DNA from: Verrucomicrobiales bacterium
Lineage (GTDB): Bacteria; Verrucomicrobiota; Verrucomicrobiia; Verrucomicrobiales; DEV007
Length of the DNA: 6,826 nucleotides
Reading direction: 5' to 3'
Assembly (NCBI GenBank): GCA_002696885.1
Contig: NZSO01000055.1
Location: 1-6,826, forward strand
Below, piece after piece: positions 4,974 through 6,826 of the stretch. The position numbers were made by a program, and so were the translations under genes. The notes beneath the pieces are model-generated. The model saw only the letters and a list, made by a program, of their open reading frames with translations, ran no database searches and had not been told where the DNA came from. Each line of letters starts with the position of its first letter. The first letter of the stretch is position 1.

Positions 4974-6143
4974 TTAATCGTTAATCAAACCACTCCCTTT
5001 AATCACTTTTTCATTGAGAGGAACATTGAGACTAGTCTCAATGTTCGACAATTCTATTAAATCTTTTTCCCTGAAAATTTGAGGGATAGATGTGTACATT
5101 TTTTTCAATAGTTGATATGCACTCAGCTGGGTTTCTGGATTGAGAGCAACTAAAAACCCAAACTTTCGTCGATAAAATTGAGGTGCTTTCGGATTTTTCA
5201 AAAGCACTCTGTAAGCTTCAATAGCTAACTCAGTACCGTCATCAGATTTTAAGTAATGCTCGGCTAAAGCGGCATTAAGAAGATAATTAGAAGGAGTTTT
5301 TTCGATCATAGCTGTGAGCTGATCAACGGAATTAGTTTGCACTAATTTATTAATCATAAAGTCCTCAAGCCTTTCCATATCCCGTCGTATTGTAAGAGTT
5401 CTAATTTTACCATCATTGTATAAGTTTGAGACAACCCCATATGCTTCTTCCTCCATTCCTTTACATTTTGCTAAGTGGGTGGCATAAGCCCTAAAGATGT
5501 ATGTTGGAGCATCTTCAGCCTGAGAAGATTTAAAATACCAGTCTGCCGCTAACTTTGGATTATTGTATTTTTGTGAATAGATGTCCCCTACAACCATTGG
5601 CAATAAATAGCTTTCCGGAGTCCACTTTGCTCCCTCCTTCGCGAAATTTAATCCCTTCTCCACATAATTTGGCATTATCATTTTCTCAATTTGCCATTTT
5701 TCTAAATCATCCTCAGAAAATTCCAAACGGCTCCGGTAATACGCATATGCATTCCAAGCCATATCCCATGCAGCCAAATCCCAATGCTTTGAAAATCTTG
5801 GCTGTAAAGAGGTTGTAATTTTTCTAAACCTTTCTACAGAAGCCCAATCCTTATCGCGGAATGCTTCGTGTGCCCTTAAGTCATAAATGCTTGCCACAAG
5901 AGAACGAAATCCTCCTATGGCTCCAAGAAAACCAGCTTGAGTCAGTTGCTCACGAGCAGAAATATCTGGAACCCAATCCCGAAAACCATATTTTTCGAGC
6001 TCATTCTCAGTTGATGATTCTAAAGGTATCCTAATAAAACCAAAACTAACCAATACCGCAATACACAAAAGTATACGACCATATTTAGATAAATTGAATT
6101 TAATATGATTATTCAAAGTTCTTTTTTCGCGAAAAGGATCCAA
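4974..6143 (-). CDS. membrane-anchored TPR-like protein, coupled to ABC-2 permease
   Basis: A 389-residue protein as drawn. One membrane segment (about residues 22-40) is followed by a long helical region outside the membrane. Helix pairs rich in Trp, Tyr and Ala (for example SIYDLRAHEAFRDKDW at 85-100, and SLQPRFSKHWDLAAWDMAWN at 112-131) look like degenerate tetratricopeptide repeats. Another likely repeat is NYLLNAALAEHYLKSDDGTELAIEAYRVLL. TPR arrays usually bind proteins. The start is uncertain because no Met occurs near the N-terminus. TTG at 6143 gives a 31-bp overlap with the permease gene. TTG at 6116 (residue 10) overlaps the permease stop as TTGA and is the more classical translational-coupling arrangement; it keeps the membrane segment. 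The close overlap suggests a role with the permease, perhaps as an envelope-side partner. I know of no assigned function. Confidence 0.72.
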   Translation of the reverse strand: MDPFREKRTLNNHIKFNLSKYGRILLCIAVLVSFGFIRIPLESSTENELEKYGFRDWVPDISAREQLTQAGFLGAIGGFRSLVASIYDLRAHEAFRDKDWASVERFRKITTSLQPRFSKHWDLAAWDMAWNAYAYYRSRLEFSEDDLEKWQIEKMIMPNYVEKGLNFAKEGAKWTPESYLLPMVVGDIYSQKYNNPKLAADWYFKSSQAEDAPTYIFRAYATHLAKCKGMEEEAYGVVSNLYNDGKIRTLTIRRDMERLEDFMINKLVQTNSVDQLTAMIEKTPSNYLLNAALAEHYLKSDDGTELAIEAYRVLLKNPKAPQFYRRKFGFLVALNPETQLSAYQLLKKMYTSIPQIFREKDLIELSNIETSLNVPLNEKVIKGSGLIND

Positions 6144-6826
6144 CTAACAAAACTATAGATACAGAGATAAAAACCTGTCAGCCCTGTAAGCCGAAACATA
6201 ACATTGACCGGCACTGATTGACCACTAACAATGCCATCAACCACGTTAAACATTTGTAAATTTGGAAAAATAATTGCAACTATACCTGCAATAAATCTTT
6301 GTAAAGCTCCATGCATATCGCCTTCAGGGAAGTAATAATCGAGAGCCATTGACTGGGCGTGACCAATGAAATATATCACCAAGCTAACTATGATTGTAAA
6401 TAAGGTTGAACTGGCAAAAGTAGAAACCACGAGAGCAATCGCAGCAGCCACAGATGCCTTCAGGAAAACCGCAATGACCCCATTTATTAACTCCAGCCTC
6501 AACCCTTGTGAAAAAATAGTTTCTTTCAGAGAAGACAATTGTTCTGGAGTAGGTTGACCACGAAATTGATTAGTTTCCTCAGCTAGAATACCGTGCTGTC
6601 TCATATAAAGAACGGCAAAGAACAAAATCGACATTAAGACCAAGCTGACGGCTACCAGAAAAAGAATACCTAAAAGCTTTCCAATTAAATATTCAAATCT
6701 AGGGACAGGCTTAGTCAAAATAGTGTAAAGCGTTCTATCTTCAATGTCCTTAGGAATCAGCAATGCCGTTCCAACGATTGAAAAAATGCTGGCAAATAGC
6801 GTCATTGCACCAAATGAAACATCCTG
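6113..6826 (-). CDS. ABC-2 type transporter permease (5' end beyond window)
   Basis: The frame is open to the window edge: seven codons (QDVSFGA) precede the first internal Met at 6805, so the true start lies to the right. The visible 237 residues contain about five or six membrane segments. Between them lies the hallmark ABC-2 permease stretch IPKDIEDRTLYTILTKPVPRFEYLIGK, a cytosolic coupling region seen in NatB/CcmB/YhaP-like and gliding-type permeases. A large loop between the second and third segments (RQHGILAEETNQFRGQPTPE) is probably periplasmic. Such permeases pair with a separate ATP-binding subunit, which is expected just upstream, off the window. The cargo is unknown. The gene ends in TGA overlapping the start of the TPR-like gene, indicating translational coupling and a shared operon. 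Confidence 0.88.
   Translation of the reverse strand, partial: QDVSFGAMTLFASIFSIVGTALLIPKDIEDRTLYTILTKPVPRFEYLIGKLLGILFLVAVSLVLMSILFFAVLYMRQHGILAEETNQFRGQPTPEQLSSLKETIFSQGLRLELINGVIAVFLKASVAAAIALVVSTFASSTLFTIIVSLVIYFIGHAQSMALDYYFPEGDMHGALQRFIAGIVAIIFPNLQMFNVVDGIVSGQSVPVNVMFRLTGLTGFYLCIYSFVSWILFAKKEL

Noticed and set aside
5555..5818. Plus-strand open frame of 87 codons
   Set aside because: It is antisense to the TPR-like gene and rich in Pro/Asn/Ser, as expected of a shadow frame.
6366..6557. Plus-strand open frame of 63 codons
   Set aside because: It is antisense to the ABC permease membrane helices with no supporting features.

Overview
The window looks like an ordinary chromosomal stretch from an AT-rich bacterium (roughly 40% GC by eye). 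It most resembles a marine Verrucomicrobiota/PVC-type genome. That placement is an inference from three things: the general character of the proteins, a single-span TPR-like protein coupled to an ABC-2 permease, and start codons that almost all lack a Shine-Dalgarno motif. No rRNA, phage, transposase, CRISPR array or defence gene is visible. All coding frames appear intact except the one cut by the right edge.

Layout, left to right. A tRNA-Pro(UGG) with encoded CCA is followed 62 nt later by a plus-strand YbjN-like gene. That gene converges on a minus-strand pair: holA (DNA polymerase III delta subunit), then a half-length TauE/SafE-type transporter. A 147-bp divergent intergenic region separates holA from a plus-strand lipoprotein gene. 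This region holds a concentric dyad and a switch-like set of hairpin arms. After the lipoprotein, a 75-bp gap carries a 27-bp near-perfect palindrome just before a secreted class C beta-lactamase-fold serine hydrolase. That gene converges, with 8 bp to spare, on a minus-strand block read right to left: ABC-2 permease (partial), TPR-like membrane-anchored protein, and a calcineurin-like phosphoesterase. The permease and TPR genes overlap.

How the genes may work together. The permease/TPR/phosphoesterase block is close-packed and probably one operon. The permease and the anchored TPR protein may serve one envelope export or assembly task. The phosphoesterase may only be a passenger. The lipoprotein and serine hydrolase are both exported envelope proteins in tandem, but a palindrome lies between them, so the hydrolase may be controlled separately.

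I do not see a convincing new biological system. The observations most worth following up are the two intergenic dyads, the half-size transporter, the coupled non-ATG start in the ABC operon, and the apparent lack of Shine-Dalgarno sequences.
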